A DNA stretch of 64,000 bases from Methylobacter sp. BlB1 (GCF_015476545.1 NZ_JADMKV010000005.1:1-64000), one strand, 5' to 3'. Positions 19,957-29,214 are shown, numbered from the stretch's first letter. Made by a program: numbers and translations. Notes: generated by a model not told the origin, from the sequence alone.

Positions 19957-20232
19957 ATTTGGGGTTTAGGGAGATTGCAGGTATAAGGAAACGGAAATTC
20001 TTCTCCTATATCGCAGAAAAACGAGAGGGTTCCCTTATCTCAACTTTAAGCGAAGATATCTTTAGTTTTTACTGATTTTTTACCTTTTCGAGGGATGGCT
20101 AAAAATAGCCCGGGTGCCAATTCATTCGTATCGCCTATACCTCAGGTTGCCTTTGTCGAATTTATTTGATCCTACAAACTGCGTAACATCAGTAAATAAG
20201 ATCTGAACGTTAGGATTTAGTTATTTAAAAAA

Positions 20233-20958
20233 TCAGTATTCCCACGCGCCGGCAACAGTGATCAATGAACCGGTCATTGATTCGGGGCTATTCCAAATGA
20301 GCCATGCTGTGGTTTTGCCGATCTCATCAGGGTGAACAGGGCGGCCATAAGGGATTTGGTCTGCCATGTGTTGCCTCTCTTCTGCACTGATATTGCCTTC
20401 TTCGACAAGTCCAGGGCAGATTGCATTGACACGGACTTTATGTGGAGCAAGCGCCGCAGCGAGACTTTTAGTTAAAACGGCAACTCCGGTTTTAGCAGCG
20501 CAATAACCGGCCGACATAGACCAGGCTTTAATATTTTCCACGCCTGAAAAGGCAAAGTTGATGATCTGGCCGTGATTGCGGCGCAATTCATTCATTGCAT
20601 AATAACTGGTATTAAAACAGGTATGCAGATTCAGGTTGATATCAGCGAACCATTCCTCAGGTGTGACCTCCAAGATGTTTTTGTACACGAAAGGCCCGAC
20701 GATGTTAATCAAAACGTCAATCGAACCAAAAGCCTCCAAACTTTGAGCAATCAGCGACTCGGCTTGTTTAGGCTCTGTCAGGTCGCATTGAAAAAGGCGG
20801 CTTGGAACATTTTTTTCATTTAGCCAAGCTTGAAGCTCATTGGCTTTGGCTTGATTCGAACAATATTGAAGAGCCAATTGCAATGGGCGGTCAGACAAAG
20901 CTTTGGCAACGGCTATACCAATATCCGAATTACTGCCAGTTATTAAGATCGTCTTCAT
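20233..20958 (-). CDS. SDR family oxidoreductase
   Basis: A 241-residue classical short-chain dehydrogenase/reductase with a Rossmann fold. The cofactor loop is TGSNSDIG (residues 7-14), in place of the usual TGxxxGIG. The NNAG motif appears as NIVG (85-88), and the catalytic pair is Tyr152 and Lys156 in GYCAAK, with Ser138 a candidate third residue. The C-terminal VNAICPG is normal for the family. Substrate and cofactor preference cannot be read from the sequence. It is transcribed alone and divergently from the DUF2784 gene, and is convergent with the fimbrial operon. Confidence 0.85.
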   Translation of the reverse strand: MKTILITGSNSDIGIAVAKALSDRPLQLALQYCSNQAKANELQAWLNEKNVPSRLFQCDLTEPKQAESLIAQSLEAFGSIDVLINIVGPFVYKNILEVTPEEWFADINLNLHTCFNTSYYAMNELRRNHGQIINFAFSGVENIKAWSMSAGYCAAKTGVAVLTKSLAAALAPHKVRVNAICPGLVEEGNISAEERQHMADQIPYGRPVHPDEIGKTTAWLIWNSPESMTGSLITVAGAWEY

Positions 20959-21097
20959 AAAATACTTATCATGATGAATAGGGTAGGGATGTATTGTAAC
21001 GTTATTGCCCGTTTAACTAAAAATACAGTCCCAAAGGAAGGAACGAGGCGATTCCATTAAGACTCTGATCAATCAAGTAGCACTCTAAAGAGAACCA

Positions 21098-21457
21098 ATG
21101 TCAAATCAATTTGCTGCCGATCTGGTCGTATTGCTGCACTTTTCTTTCATTTTATTTGTCGTTTTCGGCGGCCTGTTAATTTTCAAATGGCGGTGGCTTG
21201 CATGGCTTCATTTGCCGGCCGCTGCATGGGGCGCATTTATCGAACTCAGCGGTGGCATCTGTCCGCTGACGCCGCTCGAAAACAGACTTCGGGCTTCTGA
21301 TGGTGGCAGCTATTCTGGCGACTTTATCGAGCATTACCTCATGCCGATAATTTATCCCGGCGAATTAGCCCATCAAATGCAAATCGTATTCGGAATAATG
21401 GTTTTGATTTTCAACGGCATCATTTACGGCTTGTGGCTTATCCGCAAGAGGGGATGA
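21098..21457 (+). CDS. DUF2784 membrane protein
   Basis: A 119-residue protein with three or four membrane helices (about residues 8-30, 35-50 and 92-113). LVVLLHFSFILFVVFGG, WLHLPAAAWGAFIELSGGICPLTPLEN and the conserved FIEHYLMPIIYP segment are typical of DUF2784. The family has no known biochemical role. It stands alone, with the SDR gene divergent upstream. Confidence 0.85.
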   Translation: MSNQFAADLVVLLHFSFILFVVFGGLLIFKWRWLAWLHLPAAAWGAFIELSGGICPLTPLENRLRASDGGSYSGDFIEHYLMPIIYPGELAHQMQIVFGIMVLIFNGIIYGLWLIRKRG

Positions 21458-21815
21458 AGACAGCATCCACTTTTGTTCCGGTTGCATAGCTGGAATCAGT
21501 TTGTCAGTTAGCCCTAAACGAAGTAAGTCTGAGTAAGTTTCTGGAAAATGCCCTGCTGATCCCAAACACGGCAAGTTACATATGAAAATAACAAATCTAT
21601 TATATCATAGACATATTGATTATAATTCAAGATGAAGTCAGAAGAGCCCATCCTCTCAAGCTTATCCAACAGCTAGAAAATTACAAAGTTTAGAATTCAG
21701 AAAACGTTTTAAAGTGAGATGAAAAAATCCAGTGGGGGAGGGTTAGTCTCGGTTGTTGCCTCGGCTAAAATCTCCGCCACTGGTAGATAGCTTCTATCTC
21801 AGATTAACAAATTTA
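21458..21815. other. Intergenic region with repeat copy and hairpin
   Basis: 358 bp without a convincing gene. It contains the second copy of the 20-bp direct repeat (21598-21617). It also has an extended inverted repeat at 21729-21783: CCAGTGGGGGAG pairs with CTCCGCCACTGG over 11 of 12 positions, and TTAG/CTAA can pair inside the loop. A short palindrome AGATAG-CTT-CTATCT follows at about 21785-21799. Confidence 0.55.
21598..21617. repeat. 20-bp direct repeat, copy 2
   Basis: Identical to 14276-14295. The sequence beyond the 20-mer is only loosely similar (A-rich on the left, unrelated on the right). Confidence 0.7.
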
Positions 21816-21998
21816 TTAATCACCCTTTGGGCCAGCAAACCACCAAATAACCAAACCTACAACTGGCAACAGTAGAATTAAAACCACCCATAAAACTTTC
21901 ATTCCAGTGGTGGCAGCGCTTTTCATAATGTTAATAATGGCCCAGATATCCAAGACGAGTATAATAAAACCTAGAAAACCTCCAACTTCAATATCCAT
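21816..21998 (-). CDS. Small PLDc_N-domain membrane protein
   Basis: A 60-residue two-helix membrane protein. The first helix is about residues 6-26 and the second about 34-54; WAIINIMKS, KVLWVVLILLLPVVGLVIWW and the final GPKG are typical of the cardiolipin-synthase/PLDc N-terminal domain found as a stand-alone protein. AGGAGG 5 nt before the ATG is a strong ribosome-binding site and supports a real gene despite its size. No function is established for stand-alone members. Confidence 0.85.
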   Translation of the reverse strand: MDIEVGGFLGFIILVLDIWAIINIMKSAATTGMKVLWVVLILLLPVVGLVIWWFAGPKGD

Positions 21999-22155
21999 AT
22001 TTCCTCCTAAACAGGTTTGTTTTCATTAGAAAAACTATTCTGCCTCATCAGTTTTAGACTTTACGCTTAAAAATAAGCCGGCTCTGTACGCTAGCACACA
22101 TTGCTCAGTCTACGGCGTTTTTTGAGCAGTTTTTAATCAATCTGATATTACGAAA

Positions 22156-23344
22156 CTATTCGGCCACCAGCAACGCAACCTGAAATGCTCCAAGCATATC
22201 CTCAATATCCAGTTCCAAATGACCACCAACCGCTTTGGCTGACAGTCTCCCGGTCGTAAAAACATTGCTGTAATGCAAAGGAGCGTCAGCAGGCAGTTCC
22301 AGTCGGGTTTCAGCCCAAATATCATCCTCATCCGACAGATGTTTCATGAACCTGGATGCCAGAATCACAACAAACTGTTCTGGATCGCGGCGCGCAAACG
22401 CCACTAAATTATCAGATCGCGGTCCATTGATAGACAGCCTCAGGTATTCGCCACTCTCAAACAGCGCCGCATATCGGTTGTGCAGTCGAAGAGTCTGAGT
22501 GGTAAGAAACAGCTTGATTCGGCCATCTTCCGGAGCATCCAGTAATGATTTTAGTAAAGACAGTCGATCATCAACGAGCGCGTCATCTATAGTCGACAAT
22601 AATTTCCGGCCTATTTCGAAATCAACGGGACGGCGGTTGTCGGGATCGACCAAAGAAAAGCACCAGATTTCATTGCCCTGATAGATGTCCGGGACGCTTG
22701 GCGAGGTCAATAACAGTAATGTTTGAGCAAGTGCGTTATATAAAAACGCATCGCGTAGGGTATTGAGCGTATAGTCACGGTTTTTTGGCTGGGCTTCGGC
22801 GATTTGGCTCAACCGGTTGGCCAATACATTTCATTCAGCGGCCAGTGCAGTCGTCATGACCAGTTTTTTAGCCTGGTAGACGAGTTCTTCAAAATCGATG
22901 TTCCGGCCAACAAAACGGTTATAAATGGCTGTGAACTGTTCTTCTGCCTCGGCATTGACGAATAAGCCGGTCGTTCTATGTATGGGCCAATCGTGGGACA
23001 GGTATTCGTAATTAGCGACAATTTTTCGGCAACGTTGTCGCTGCCCATAATGCCCATGTGGTTAGGCTCGATATCAGCGATCAGGCCCATCCGATGCCGG
23101 TGCAATTCATCCACAAAGCGCTCATAATCCGCTTCCGAACCGATTTCGAGACATAGTGCGTTATGATCGACAATATCGTAGCCGTGAGTGTTGCCTGGCC
23201 TGGCCTTCAGATAGGGCGATACGTATCAGTGCTGATGCCTAGCCGGTGCAAATAGGAAATCAGTGCTGTGGCCTGGTGGAATGTGAAATGACTGTTGAAT
23301 TGCAGGCGATAGGTCGCATCGGGAATCGCCTTGATGCGCACCAT
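22156..23344 (-). pseudogene. treY: Degenerate maltooligosyltrehalose synthase (treY remnant)
   Basis: The remnant starts ATG at 23344, six bases after the treZ stop, with [18 protein letters not shown], the normal TreY opening. Frame is lost at codon ~40, where the CHLYVSPY-like segment now reads to a TGA. In the next frame, reading continues KARPGNTHGYDIVDHNA through GLIADIEPNHMGIMGSDN. It then jumps with frame changes to WPIHRTTG / LFVNAEAEEQF / NIDFEELVYQAKKLVM, meets an in-frame TGA, and resumes NVLANRLSQIAEAQPKNRDYTLNTLRDA. That joins directly to the C-terminal QTLLLLTSPSVPDIYQGNEIWCFSLVDPDNRRPVD. Only about 400 codons remain of the usual 850-950, so several internal deletions, frameshifts and stops have removed most of the catalytic barrel. 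It cannot make a working TreY. Confidence 0.9.
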
Positions 23345-23350
23345 AACCGT

Positions 23351-25198
23351 TCAGCTTTCAGTCAGCAGCCAGACTACAGACCAGGGCGACAAACTGGCTG
23401 GCGGCTGGAAGTCGGCAATCGCGGCATCGGTTTTGAAAATGACTTCGCCATTGCCGGGGCTGTCGATCGCCACCGACTCGTCGCCAAGATTGGCGATCAG
23501 TTCCAGTTGCGAATCGTCGGCTATCCGCCAGCTCACCATCAAGGCGCGCTCGCTCAACAGCCGATATCCGGCTTGTCCTCCAGCCATGCCGGGCAGGCGA
23601 GGTTGAATATACTGTCGGCGCAGGTTCAGAAGCTGCCGATGGTAATTCAGCCATTGCTGATGCGTCGGTTGCTCCAACTCATGCCAGGCCAGTTTTGCAG
23701 ACTGGAATGTGCCAATCTGGTTCGGTAACGGCATGTCTTGCGAATTGTTAAAGTCCGACAAGTGTGCAAATTCACGAAGCCGACCTTGTGCAATTCTTTC
23801 ACCCAGTTCTTCCGGAAAATCCACGAAATAAGGGAAGGGCGTAGAAGTGGCCCATTCCTGCCCCATGAATAAGAGCGGTATGGATGGGGCCAGCAGGATA
23901 ATCGCCGTGGCCGCCTGCAATGCTTTCGGGGAACATAGCGCAGAAAGGCGCTCTGCGAAAGCACAGTTGCCGATCTGGTCATGATTCTGCAGGAAATTGA
24001 CGAAAGCCAACGGCGACAAATCTGCGCTCGGTTCGCCACGCGGTTTGCCGTCCCGGTAAGCCGAGATTTCTCCTTGGTAGGCGAAGCCTTCAGTCAGACA
24101 ACGGGCCAGATGTTCGATCGGATTCTTTGCATAATCTTGGTAATAACCGCCCGTTTCACCGGTCAGCAACACATGCAGCACATGATGAATATCGTCGTTC
24201 CACTGAGCATTGTAATGGCCGTCATGCGGCTCTTCCGAATTCGGCCTCAAATAATGCGCAGCGTTGTTGTCGTTTTCCAGAACCAGATGGACATGGCGTT
24301 CATAACCATACGCGTGCCGCACCTCCCTGGCCAGATACTCAAAAAAGGGCGGACGGGTAGCGTCGGAATCGTCGAAAACGGCATGGACAGAATCAAACCT
24401 GAGCCCGTCAACATGATATTCTTCCAGCCAATATAGGGCGTTATGAAGAAAGTAAGCGCGCACCCAGGTACTGCCGGGGCCGTCAAAATTGATTGCGCTG
24501 CCCCAGGGCGTTTGATGGCGATCGGTAAAAAATGTCGGTGCATACTGGTTTAGGTAATTGCCTTCCGGGCCGAAATGGCTGTAAACCATGTCCAGAAAAA
24601 CCATCAGGCCCTTGGCATGCGCCGTCTGAATAAAATCCTTCAGCTCATCGGGCGTGCCGTAAGCCGTGGCCGGGGCGAATGGCAATACACCGTCATAACC
24701 CCAGTTGCGGTTGCCGGGAAAAGCAGCAATGGGCATCAGCTGCAATGCGGTGATGCCCAGATCGGCCAGATAATCGAGCCGCTGCTTGGCGGCCGCAAAT
24801 GTGCCCTCGGCCGTGAATGTGCCGATATGCAGTTCATATAAAATGACTTCTTCCCAGGGGCGTCCTTTCCAGTCCCGGTCCTGCCAGTCCCAGTCGCTGG
24901 GATTAATGATCTGGCTGGCGCCGTGCACGGTTTCCGGCTGGCAGCGCGATGCGGGGTCTGGCACATAAAATGACTCATTAATGCGGTACTGGTAATAATA
25001 AGCGCTGCTGCCATATTCCGTAATAATGCCGAACCAGCCTTCGTCTTCCGGCGTCATCGTCAGGTATTCTTCAGGCTCCAGGCCAAGCAGGCCCAGCTCT
25101 ACTGTGTCGGCTCCCGGTGCCCACAAGCGGAAACGCACCCGGCCATCATCCAGGAGTTCGGCGCCGAAAGGCATCAGATGGCGGCGTTTGACGGCCAT
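23351..25198 (-). CDS. treZ: Malto-oligosyltrehalose trehalohydrolase
   Basis: A 615-residue GH13 enzyme that releases trehalose from maltooligosyl-trehalose made by TreY. An N-terminal CBM48/E-set domain (RVRFRLWAPGADTVELGL) precedes the (beta/alpha)8 barrel. The catalytic nucleophile lies in DGLRFDSVHAV, the acid/base is in LVLENDNN and the transition-state Asp in FLQNHDQIGN. YELHIGTFTAEGTF and NRNWGYDGVLPFAPATAYGTP are TreZ-typical. The gene is intact. Its start shares one base with the DUF5752 stop (TGATG), so the two are translationally coupled. Its usual partner treY directly downstream is destroyed, so TreZ may be orphaned unless another treY exists elsewhere. Confidence 0.92.
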   Translation of the reverse strand: MAVKRRHLMPFGAELLDDGRVRFRLWAPGADTVELGLLGLEPEEYLTMTPEDEGWFGIITEYGSSAYYYQYRINESFYVPDPASRCQPETVHGASQIINPSDWDWQDRDWKGRPWEEVILYELHIGTFTAEGTFAAAKQRLDYLADLGITALQLMPIAAFPGNRNWGYDGVLPFAPATAYGTPDELKDFIQTAHAKGLMVFLDMVYSHFGPEGNYLNQYAPTFFTDRHQTPWGSAINFDGPGSTWVRAYFLHNALYWLEEYHVDGLRFDSVHAVFDDSDATRPPFFEYLAREVRHAYGYERHVHLVLENDNNAAHYLRPNSEEPHDGHYNAQWNDDIHHVLHVLLTGETGGYYQDYAKNPIEHLARCLTEGFAYQGEISAYRDGKPRGEPSADLSPLAFVNFLQNHDQIGNCAFAERLSALCSPKALQAATAIILLAPSIPLLFMGQEWATSTPFPYFVDFPEELGERIAQGRLREFAHLSDFNNSQDMPLPNQIGTFQSAKLAWHELEQPTHQQWLNYHRQLLNLRRQYIQPRLPGMAGGQAGYRLLSERALMVSWRIADDSQLELIANLGDESVAIDSPGNGEVIFKTDAAIADFQPPASLSPWSVVWLLTES

Positions 25199-25764
25199 CA
25201 GCCTAACTCGATACGGTCAGCCATTCTGTCCGGATTGCGTCGTCTGGCATCGATAAAATGATAAAAAATGCTGCTGACTGACAGCTTTTGCATAATTTTG
25301 GCCATTTCTCTGGGATTGGCTGTGCTCGTATGAGTGTTGAAAACGACAATCTGAGAACGGATGAACTCAAACGGCTGTTCGGCGATAACCCAATGCAGGT
25401 GCTCGCTTTCTTCAAGGCGTTCTTCGATATACTCCAGAAGCTGCCGGCGAATTTCCGTCATGTTGACAAATTGGGTAGGATCAACGACCGCCAGCTGTTC
25501 TGCCAGTTTCGCATCATGAAGGCTGCGATAAGCCCAGGCGGCGAAATCGTTGTTATATTCGCGTTCTTCAAAACGAGCCTGGAGCAGATTGCCCCAAAAA
25601 TGATAATACAGGCTGTCAGGGCTGATTTCGGCAATATGGTCACGGAATTCTTTCAGCGTATGCGCGCGTTTGCCTGTGGCGATAGCGATCAATGTGCAAT
25701 CTTTAATCGCGAAGCGGGGCTTGTCTGGCCCCGGTGCTGCAGTGGATGGTTCGGTTATAGCCAT
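25198..25764 (-). CDS. DUF5752 family protein
   Basis: A 188-residue soluble protein matching what I recognise as DUF5752, a family often found beside trehalose- or sucrose-related glycosyl enzymes. FAIKDCTLIAIATGKRAHTLKEFRDHIAEISPDSLYYHFWGNLLQARFEEREYNNDFAAWA is the characteristic N-terminal part, and SVSSIFYHFIDARRR repeats the YYHF-like element near the C-terminus. It is the first gene of the treZ/treY unit and overlaps treZ by one base. No enzymatic activity is established. The neighbourhood suggests a role in regulating or assisting storage-sugar metabolism. Confidence 0.8.
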   Translation of the reverse strand: MAITEPSTAAPGPDKPRFAIKDCTLIAIATGKRAHTLKEFRDHIAEISPDSLYYHFWGNLLQARFEEREYNNDFAAWAYRSLHDAKLAEQLAVVDPTQFVNMTEIRRQLLEYIEERLEESEHLHWVIAEQPFEFIRSQIVVFNTHTSTANPREMAKIMQKLSVSSIFYHFIDARRRNPDRMADRIELG

Positions 25765-25989
25765 AGCCCCTCTAAAATAGCCGGCGGTGCGTACAGCAAA
25801 TGGCAGGAGTTGACGGCCAGCTGCTTAAAATTTTCAGGCCACATAAGTTGCTATGTAAGATAACCTGTTGAAAGCGAAAATAAAATTCGTATTAACCCCT
25901 AGGTAAATATACTGACTAAGAACGAGGCAATAAAGCCGCTATAATTGCCGCATTGTAAAATTGCGGCTTAGCGTAATGGAGGGCGATCT

Positions 25990-26205
25990 ATGACAACCGG
26001 AAGAGTATTGATGATTATCGGCGTCATTCTGATTGTCGCCGGGCTTGTTTTCAATTATGCCCCCTGGCTGATCAATTGGTTTGGCAAGTTGCCCGGCGAT
26101 ATCCATATCAAGGATGAAAAGCGGATTATTTTTTTTCCGATTACCTCAATGGTCATCGTCAGCCTGATTTTGACGCTGATTATCAACCTGATTTTCCGCA
26201 AATAG
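25990..26205 (+). CDS. DUF2905 small membrane protein
   Basis: A 71-residue protein with two membrane helices (about residues 5-24 and 48-68) and the conserved cytoplasmic/periplasmic loop WFGKLPGDIHIKDEKRIIFFPI, which defines DUF2905. GGAGG 8 nt before the ATG supports the start. Function unknown. Confidence 0.9.
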   Translation: MTTGRVLMIIGVILIVAGLVFNYAPWLINWFGKLPGDIHIKDEKRIIFFPITSMVIVSLILTLIINLIFRK

Positions 26206-26347
26206 AAGAGGCTGATCGACTTGCAAAAAAACGGACAATCCATAGCTGGATCGCCTGCTTTTTTATTATTCACTGATGTGTAAGGTCGAATTCATTCAAC
26301 CCGAAGCAAACGCCCATGTATCGACCCATGCAGTGCGAATACCCGCA

Positions 26348-26371
26348 AGGGGCACAAGTGAATCCGCCCCT
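26348..26371. repeat. REP-like hairpin
   Basis: AGGGGC-12 nt-GCCCCT lies in the convergent gap between the DUF2905 and srmB genes. It resembles the short palindromic intergenic elements common in bacterial genomes. No second copy was recognised in this window, so repeat status is inferred. Confidence 0.35.
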
Positions 26372-26428
26372 ACACGGCATTGCAGCAAAACTAAAACAGC
26401 ACAGAGATTGATGCATGCGTAACATCAG

Positions 26429-27766
26429 TTACTCGGCGGGTACTGTTCCTGAAGAAGGCTTATTGCTTGGAACGCGGCGCTTGCCGATATTTTTTCTGTC
26501 GCGATGACGCTCTTTGGTCTTTTTGACGGCTTCTTTTTTAGGTTCTTTTTTAGTCTTGCTGCCAGCAGCTTTGCCTGAGGCTTTAAGCTTTTTAGGGCCT
26601 TTATACTTGCCTTCCATTTCCTTGATCGTGCGGCGCTTAAATTTTTGCTTTAAAAACCGCTTGATGCCGGCCATCAAGTTCCATTCCGTGCTTTTTACCA
26701 GAGCAATCGCCAGTCCCAGTTCATCGGCGCGGCCTGTTCTGCCGATACGATGGATATAATCGATACCGGTCCTGGGCATGTCGAAATTAATGACCAGGTC
26801 GATGCCTTTTACATCGAGACCGCGCGCGGCGACATCGGTGGCAATCAGAATGTTGATATCACCCTGTGTATACAATTCCAGAACCCTGTTGCGGTCTTTC
26901 TGATCCATATCGCCATGCAACACGCCGACGCGGAGCTTCTGGCCGCGCAGCGGGCCGCGCAGAATGTCGGCCTGAATTTTAGTGTTGGTAAATACCAGCG
27001 CTTTGTCATAAATTTCATTAAGCAGCAGCCAGGCCAGCAGTTTTTGTTTATGCTCGCTGTCGTCGGCCAAGACAATTTGCTGTTCAATATTGCCATGTTC
27101 ATCGTGCAAACTGTTTAAAGCAATTACTTCTGGTTTTTTCAGTACCTGTTTGGCTATCTTCGTGACGCCTTGATGAGCCAGCGTTGCGGAAAGCAGCAGG
27201 GTTTGTCTTTTCGTATTGCAGTGCTCGACAATGGTCAATACGTCATCGCTGAATCCCATGTCCAGCATGCGGTCGGCTTCATCCAGCACCAGAACTTCCA
27301 GGCCGTCAAGATCCGGCAGGTCCTGATTCAGCAGTTCCAGAAGCCGTCCCGGCGTGGCAATGATAATGTCAGGATTCTTACGGATGGTTTTCTGTTGTTG
27401 TTTGAAATCGTCGCCGCCCGTAATCAGGCCGGCTTGCAGATCACTGAATTCGCACAGTTGCCTGCACTGCTGAAAAATCTGACGCGCAAGCTCGCGGGTC
27501 GGAGCAAGTACCAATGCCCGTGTTCCGGTGTGAGAGGCGGGAATCGCTAGTAAATGATGCAGAGTCGGCAGCAGGAAGGCCGCTGTTTTGCCGCTGCCGG
27601 TTTCGGCGCTGACCAGCAGGTCTTTATGTTCCAGGGCCGGCGGAATAGCCTGCATTTGAGTCGGTGTGGGCTGCTCAAAGCCTAATTGTCTTAATGCCAT
27701 GAGCAAATGTTCATCAAGGAACAAGTCTGAAAAGGATAGGGGAGTATCTAGTGAATTCGGTTGCAT
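26429..27766 (-). CDS. srmB: DEAD-box ATP-dependent RNA helicase, SrmB-like
   Basis: A 445-residue helicase. Motifs in order are the Q motif (GFEQPTPTQ), AETGSGKT (I), PTRELA (Ia), TGG (Ib), TPGR, DEAD, SAT (III), VFTNTK (IV), TDVAARGLD (V) and HRIGRTGR (VI). The C-terminal Lys/Arg-rich tail (about 375-445) contains RHRDRKNIGKRRVPS, nearly the same as the tail of E. coli SrmB, which is why I prefer SrmB over RhlE. SrmB helps assemble the 50S ribosomal subunit. It stands alone, convergent with DUF2905 and divergent from the rhomboid gene. Confidence 0.88.
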   Translation of the reverse strand: MQPNSLDTPLSFSDLFLDEHLLMALRQLGFEQPTPTQMQAIPPALEHKDLLVSAETGSGKTAAFLLPTLHHLLAIPASHTGTRALVLAPTRELARQIFQQCRQLCEFSDLQAGLITGGDDFKQQQKTIRKNPDIIIATPGRLLELLNQDLPDLDGLEVLVLDEADRMLDMGFSDDVLTIVEHCNTKRQTLLLSATLAHQGVTKIAKQVLKKPEVIALNSLHDEHGNIEQQIVLADDSEHKQKLLAWLLLNEIYDKALVFTNTKIQADILRGPLRGQKLRVGVLHGDMDQKDRNRVLELYTQGDINILIATDVAARGLDVKGIDLVINFDMPRTGIDYIHRIGRTGRADELGLAIALVKSTEWNLMAGIKRFLKQKFKRRTIKEMEGKYKGPKKLKASGKAAGSKTKKEPKKEAVKKTKERHRDRKNIGKRRVPSNKPSSGTVPAE

Positions 27767-27950
27767 GAATTGTTAACGGTCGCCGTAAGGCAAATATGAG
27801 AAGGAGCTGTTTTTTCCATCATTATAAACTTTTTGGACCGAGAATTTATCAATAAATGCAGACTCGTTGCTCATCAGTATTTTTAACTGATAAGCTTGAG
27901 CTAGAAATATCCGGATTTTTCGATAACTGGAATCAACAATAGGGGAAGCC

Positions 27951-28652
27951 ATGATACCAATTAGAGATACAGCGCCCTGTAACATAAGGCCTTGGGTGAC
28001 CTGGGGATTGATGGCCATCTGCATCACTATTTTTATTGCCATGCAGCTGATGCCGTATGAGTTGAGTTATCGGCTTATTTATCGTTATGGCATGGTGCCT
28101 ATTCGTTATACAGAGCCACAGTGGGCTTTCAGTTTCGGCTTGCCCGACGACTACTATTTGTCCTTCTTGACCAGTCTGTTCTTGCATGGGAACTGGTGGC
28201 ACCTGGCCATCAACATGGTTTTCATGTGGATCTTTGCCGATAACATAGAAGATAGAATGGGGCATGGGCCTTTTCTGCTCTTTTATTTAGTGTGCGGCCT
28301 ATGCGCGACATTTCTTCAATGGTATTTTGACCCCCGTCTGGCCATCCCGGTTGTTGGCGCATCGGGCGCTATTGCCGGCGTATTGGCGGCTTATTTCTTT
28401 CTCTATCCGATGGCCCGGGTCATCCTTTGGGTGCCTCTGTTCTTTCTGCCGATTGTCGTTCATGTTCCGGCCATTGCTTTTTTAGGTTTGTGGGTCATTA
28501 TTCAGCTGCATGATGCCATGACTTCGGTCGTGTTTGAGGGCGTGACTGTTGATGTGGCTTGGTGGGCGCATTTAGGCGGCTTTGTGACCGGCACTATTCT
28601 ATATAGATTATTTATTCGAAACGAGCCAAATGAGCCGGTAGAAGAAAAATAA
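27951..28652 (+). CDS. Rhomboid family intramembrane serine protease
   Basis: A 233-residue six-helix membrane protease. The catalytic Ser is in GASGAIAG (about residue 140), the catalytic His in AHLGGFVTG (about 205), and the L1/TM2 oxyanion residues are in HGNWWHLAINMVFMW, which has the HxxxN pattern. All key residues are present, so it should be active, cleaving membrane-anchored substrates that cannot be named from sequence. GGGG lies 6 nt upstream of the ATG. It may be cotranscribed with the small membrane protein that follows, though a weak hairpin lies between them. Confidence 0.9.
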   Translation: MIPIRDTAPCNIRPWVTWGLMAICITIFIAMQLMPYELSYRLIYRYGMVPIRYTEPQWAFSFGLPDDYYLSFLTSLFLHGNWWHLAINMVFMWIFADNIEDRMGHGPFLLFYLVCGLCATFLQWYFDPRLAIPVVGASGAIAGVLAAYFFLYPMARVILWVPLFFLPIVVHVPAIAFLGLWVIIQLHDAMTSVVFEGVTVDVAWWAHLGGFVTGTILYRLFIRNEPNEPVEEK

Positions 28653-28687
28653 ATTATTTTGATGGCTTTAAGGTATAATTGCCGATC

Positions 28688-28708
28688 TCAAAAAGTGGGG
28701 CTTTTTGA
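28688..28708. other. Hairpin between rhomboid and small membrane gene
   Basis: TCAAAAAG-5 nt-CTTTTTGA forms an 8-bp A/T-rich stem 36 bp after the rhomboid stop. It is weak as a terminator because the T-run is inside the stem. Confidence 0.35.
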
Positions 28709-28784
28709 TAAAGATCAATCAGAGCCAGGAACGCTTTCTGGCTAAAAAAGGCTTCTTAAGTTCTATCAGGAAATTAAAAATAAT

Positions 28785-29111
28785 ATGAAAAATATTAATG
28801 TTGCATTGGTAAGGCTGCTTCAATTTGTAGTTTTTGTACTGTTCACATTCATGGTATTGGCCTATTTCGGCGCCATGGTTTTACTGCCATTGGATGCGAT
28901 TGCTCTGCTAATAAAACTCATGTCAGCCATTGGCCTTAACGGTTTTATTGCAGCTTTTATTGCCGTTCCGGTTGTCGGCTATCTGGTCATGGTGGTTTAC
29001 AAAATTCCAGGACTGGGCAAAATGGTAGTTGATACTGGCGTTGATCTGGTTACTACCGGCAAATCAAGAGTTGAAGCGTTTAATGAAATCGCCAATTCAG
29101 TAAAAAGTTAA
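28785..29111 (+). CDS. Small integral membrane protein, unknown function
   Basis: 108 residues with three hydrophobic segments (about 10-33, 38-50 and 52-73) and a short C-terminal soluble tail (VVDTGVDLVTTGKSRVEAFNEIANSVKS). AGGA upstream of the ATG and a good terminator 30 bp after the stop support a real gene. I do not recognise the family. Confidence 0.7.
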   Translation: MKNINVALVRLLQFVVFVLFTFMVLAYFGAMVLLPLDAIALLIKLMSAIGLNGFIAAFIAVPVVGYLVMVVYKIPGLGKMVVDTGVDLVTTGKSRVEAFNEIANSVKS

Positions 29112-29140
29112 TTTCCATTCTTGCCCTGCCGGGTGAGTAC

Positions 29141-29180
29141 AAAAAGGCGTGTCGGATATGTGTTCGGCACGCCTTTTTTT
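29141..29180. terminator. Rho-independent terminator, probably bidirectional
   Basis: AAAAAGGCGTG and CACGCCTTTTT pair around a 16-nt loop, followed by T7 on the plus strand and preceded by A5, so it can stop transcription from both sides. It lies between the small membrane protein gene and the convergent phospholipase D gene. Confidence 0.88.
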
Positions 29181-29214
29181 ATGTCCCACAGCGGACTTTT
29201 AAATCCGGAGCAGA

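Noticed and set aside
20233-20958. SDR as FolM or FabG
   Set aside because: The cofactor loop and NIVG motif differ from both, and fabG is clearly the gene at 49110-49838.
25288-25863. 191-codon plus-strand frame opposite DUF5752
   Set aside because: Antisense to a gene coupled to treZ, and shows no family character.
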